Source of the DNA: Paractinoplanes maris
GTDB lineage: Bacteria; Actinomycetota; Actinomycetes; Mycobacteriales; Micromonosporaceae
Length of the DNA stretch: 64,000 nucleotides
Direction of reading: 5' to 3'
NCBI RefSeq assembly: GCF_023544465.1
Contig: NZ_JALPVL010000003.1
Span: 124,001 to 188,000 of the forward strand
Positions within the stretch are counted from its first letter, which is position 1; every line of letters begins with the position of its first letter. The position numbers and the translations under genes were made by a program. This document shows, in pieces, positions 62,368 to 64,000 of this stretch. A model generated the notes under the pieces. It was not told the origin of the DNA. It did no database searches and saw nothing but the letters and a program-made list of their open reading frames with translations.

Positions 62368-63470
62368 GCCGCGACCCGGCCGCCGTGCGATTCGACGATC
62401 TGACGGACGATTGCCAGCCCGAGGCCGGTGCGGCGCTCCCGCCGTACGCCGGGGGTCGTCTCGCTGCCGGTCTTGCGCCAGAAGCGGTCGAAGACGCGGA
62501 GCAGGTCGCCGGGCGCGATGCCGGGCCCTTCGTCGGCCACCGCGAGCCACAGCCACGACCCCGACCGGCCGGTGGCGATCGTGATGGTCGACGGCGCCGG
62601 GGCCAGCCGCACCGCGTTCGACAGCAGGTTGCCCGCGGCCCGGCGCAGCGCGTCGGCGTCACCGATCAGGTGCAGGTCCGGCGCCGTCTCGTAGCGCAGC
62701 CGCAGCGGCCGGTCGGTCACGAACGCCTCCTCGCCGGCCTCGCGGGCCACCACCGACAGGTCGACGTCGGCGTCGACGGTGGCCTCGGCGTCCCGGCGGG
62801 CGGTGGCCAGCAGGTCCTCGACCAGGCGGGACATCCGCGTCGTGGCCCGGTCGACCACCGCCACGGCCCGCTGCCGTTCCTCCGGGGTCGCCTCGGCCAC
62901 GGTCAGCGACGCGTCGAGGTTGGTGCGGATGATCGCCAGCGGACTGCGCAGCTCGTGCGACGCGTCGTCGATGAGCTGGCGCTGCGCCTGGAACGCGTCG
63001 TCCAGCCGGTCGAGCATCGAGTCGATGGTGTCGGCCAGGTCGCGCAGCTCGTCCTGGGGGCCGCCGAGCCGGATCCGCCGGGACAGGTCGGTGGCCTGGA
63101 TCTCGCGGGCCGCCTGGGTGATCGCGCCGACCGGCCGCAGGGCCCGCCCGGACAGCACCCAGCCGATCGCCAGGCTGGCCACGAACAGCACGATCAACGC
63201 GATGATCGTGTACGACCGGAGGGTGGTGAGCGTGTTGTAGTTGACCGCCGCCTCGATCTGGCTGAGCTCGGCCACGCTCGAGAACCCCTGGAACTGACGA
63301 TTCTGGTCGTAGACCTTGGCCAGTTGCGCGGTCACCGGTGTCGGCGAGGTGGTGCGGGCGAGCGCGAAATAGATCACCCCGAGGGTCACGGCGGCCAGCC
63401 CGAACAGCACCATCGAATAGATGGCGGTCAGCCGGAACCGGAGTGACCGGAACACCTCGGGGCGATTCAC
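62268..63470 (-). CDS. Sensor histidine kinase (HAMP-HisKA-HATPase)
   Basis: A 400-residue transmembrane kinase. An N-terminal helix (YSMVLFGLAAVTLGVIYFAL), an extracellular loop and a second helix (YTIIALIVLFVASLAIGWVLSG) lead to a HAMP domain, HisKA (DDASHELRSPLAIIRTNLDAS) and HATPase (NLLSNAVRLAP, DEGPGIAPGDLLRVFDRFWR, TGLGLAIVRQIVESHGG). The GTG start overlaps the response-regulator stop (GTGA). Confidence 0.95.
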   Translation of the reverse strand: MNRPEVFRSLRFRLTAIYSMVLFGLAAVTLGVIYFALARTTSPTPVTAQLAKVYDQNRQFQGFSSVAELSQIEAAVNYNTLTTLRSYTIIALIVLFVASLAIGWVLSGRALRPVGAITQAAREIQATDLSRRIRLGGPQDELRDLADTIDSMLDRLDDAFQAQRQLIDDASHELRSPLAIIRTNLDASLTVAEATPEERQRAVAVVDRATTRMSRLVEDLLATARRDAEATVDADVDLSVVAREAGEEAFVTDRPLRLRYETAPDLHLIGDADALRRAAGNLLSNAVRLAPAPSTITIATGRSGSWLWLAVADEGPGIAPGDLLRVFDRFWRKTGSETTPGVRRERRTGLGLAIVRQIVESHGGRVAAYSTPGNGSTFVLWLPAPGRTEAEPPPHGSPWP

Positions 63471-64000
63471 GGGGTGACCTCCCGCAGGCGGTAGCCGCGC
63501 CCGACGACGGTCTCGATCGAGCCCTCGCCGAGCTTGCGGCGCAGCGTGCCGACCGTGACCCGGACGGTCTGGGTGAACGGGTCGGCGTTCGCGTCCCAGA
63601 CGTGCTCGAGCAGCTCCTCGCTGGAGACCACATGCCCGGGCCTGGTCATCAGATACTCCAGGACGCCGAACTCCTTGGGGGTGAGCGACAGCGGCCGGTC
63701 GGCCACGCTGACCGTGTGCCGGGCGGCGTCGAGCACGATGTCGCCCACGGTGAGTCTCGCCGACCCGCCGCCGATGTCACGGCGCAGCAGCGCCCGCACC
63801 CGGGCCAGCAACTCGGCCAGGTGGAACGGCTTGACCAGGTAGTCGTCGGCCCCGTCGTCGAGCCCGCGCACCCGGTCGTCGAGCCCGCCGCGCGCGGTGA
63901 GCATGAGCACCCGCGGGTCGGCGTCGCCGGGGGTGGGCAGCTCGCCGGTGCGCAGCGAGCGGCACAGGTCGAACCCGCTGCCGTCGGGCAGGTTCACGTC
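63467..64000 (-). CDS. OmpR-family response regulator (partial, runs off right edge)
   Basis: The N terminus lies beyond the window. The visible part includes the receiver's DLPDGSGFDLCR loop after the phospho-Asp site, conserved Thr-Ala in MLTARGG, Lys in DDYLVKPFHLAELLARV, and a complete winged-helix output domain (LTPKEFGVLEYLMTRPGHVVSSEELLEHVWD, VRVTVGTLRRKLG, VVGRGYRLRE). It is co-operonic with the kinase via a GTGA overlap. Confidence 0.95.
   Translation of the reverse strand, partial: DVNLPDGSGFDLCRSLRTGELPTPGDADPRVLMLTARGGLDDRVRGLDDGADDYLVKPFHLAELLARVRALLRRDIGGGSARLTVGDIVLDAARHTVSVADRPLSLTPKEFGVLEYLMTRPGHVVSSEELLEHVWDANADPFTQTVRVTVGTLRRKLGEGSIETVVGRGYRLREVTP

Overview
The window is uniformly GC-rich DNA with strong G/C third-position codon bias, GGAGG-type ribosome sites, many GTG starts and iron boxes of the DtxR/IdeR/DmdR type. 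This suggests a filamentous actinomycete; a Micromonosporaceae (Actinoplanes-like) genus is my guess from overall gene flavour, not a proof. No rRNA, tRNA, CRISPR array or complete insertion sequence was seen.

Bases 1-27,690 hold most of a siderophore locus. Read right to left on the minus strand from an iron box at 22,964 are a free-standing EntB-like aryl carrier protein, a flavin halogenase, an MbtH-like protein, a four-module NRPS (5,074 aa; C-A-T-C-A-T-E-C-A-T-C-A-T-E) and a second NRPS (C-A-T-E-C-A...) that runs off the left edge. The first four genes and the pair of NRPSs are joined by GTGA start/stop overlaps, except for an 86-base gap holding a hairpin between mbtH and the first NRPS. 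To the right, two more iron boxes sit in the divergent promoter between a lipoprotein/acyltransferase pair (minus) and two FecCD permeases plus an ATPase (plus). The EntF/DhbF-type first C domain, a glycine code in the first A domain, the aryl carrier, the halogenase and an IucB-like acyltransferase together suggest a chlorinated catecholate-hydroxamate lipid-free peptide siderophore of at least six amino acids. Genes for making dihydroxybenzoate and for N-hydroxylation are not in view and are expected past the left edge.

Bases 27,690-34,000 are a repeat-rich accessory stretch: several genes (ABC ATPase, VOC protein, MarR regulator, TPR-like protein) are followed directly by imperfect tandem copies of their own stop-codon region, in one case expanding to 52-bp and 26-bp arrays. 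In between are an LD-carboxypeptidase and a secreted FN3-CBM2 protein.

Bases 34,000-48,100 carry ordinary accessory metabolism and regulation: TetR/hydrolase pair, amidohydrolase, GGDEF protein, streptomycin-6-kinase-like kinase, SDR/LysR pair, RTX-like secreted protein, amino-acid permease, HEAT protein, DHA2 drug exporter, GPP34 protein, and a DesKR-like two-component pair that is divergent from an ABC-2 exporter (48,176-49,767).

Bases 49,785-55,233 hold a spore-photoproduct-lyase-like radical SAM gene paired with a 2H phosphoesterase, a deletion-damaged M1 peptidase, a mycothiol-dependent-isomerase-like protein, and a Rpn-family nuclease gene with a strong internal start followed by an orphan copy of just the internally initiated C-terminal part. 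In E. coli Rpn systems that internal product is the antitoxin, so this is the most unusual locus in the window. Bases 55,600-64,000 hold a DUF899 protein, an acyltransferase, a DedA protein with a repeated tail, a broken voltage-gated channel gene, a secreted double-psi-barrel-like protein, a MaoC dehydratase, a second GGDEF protein and an OmpR-type two-component pair cut by the right edge.
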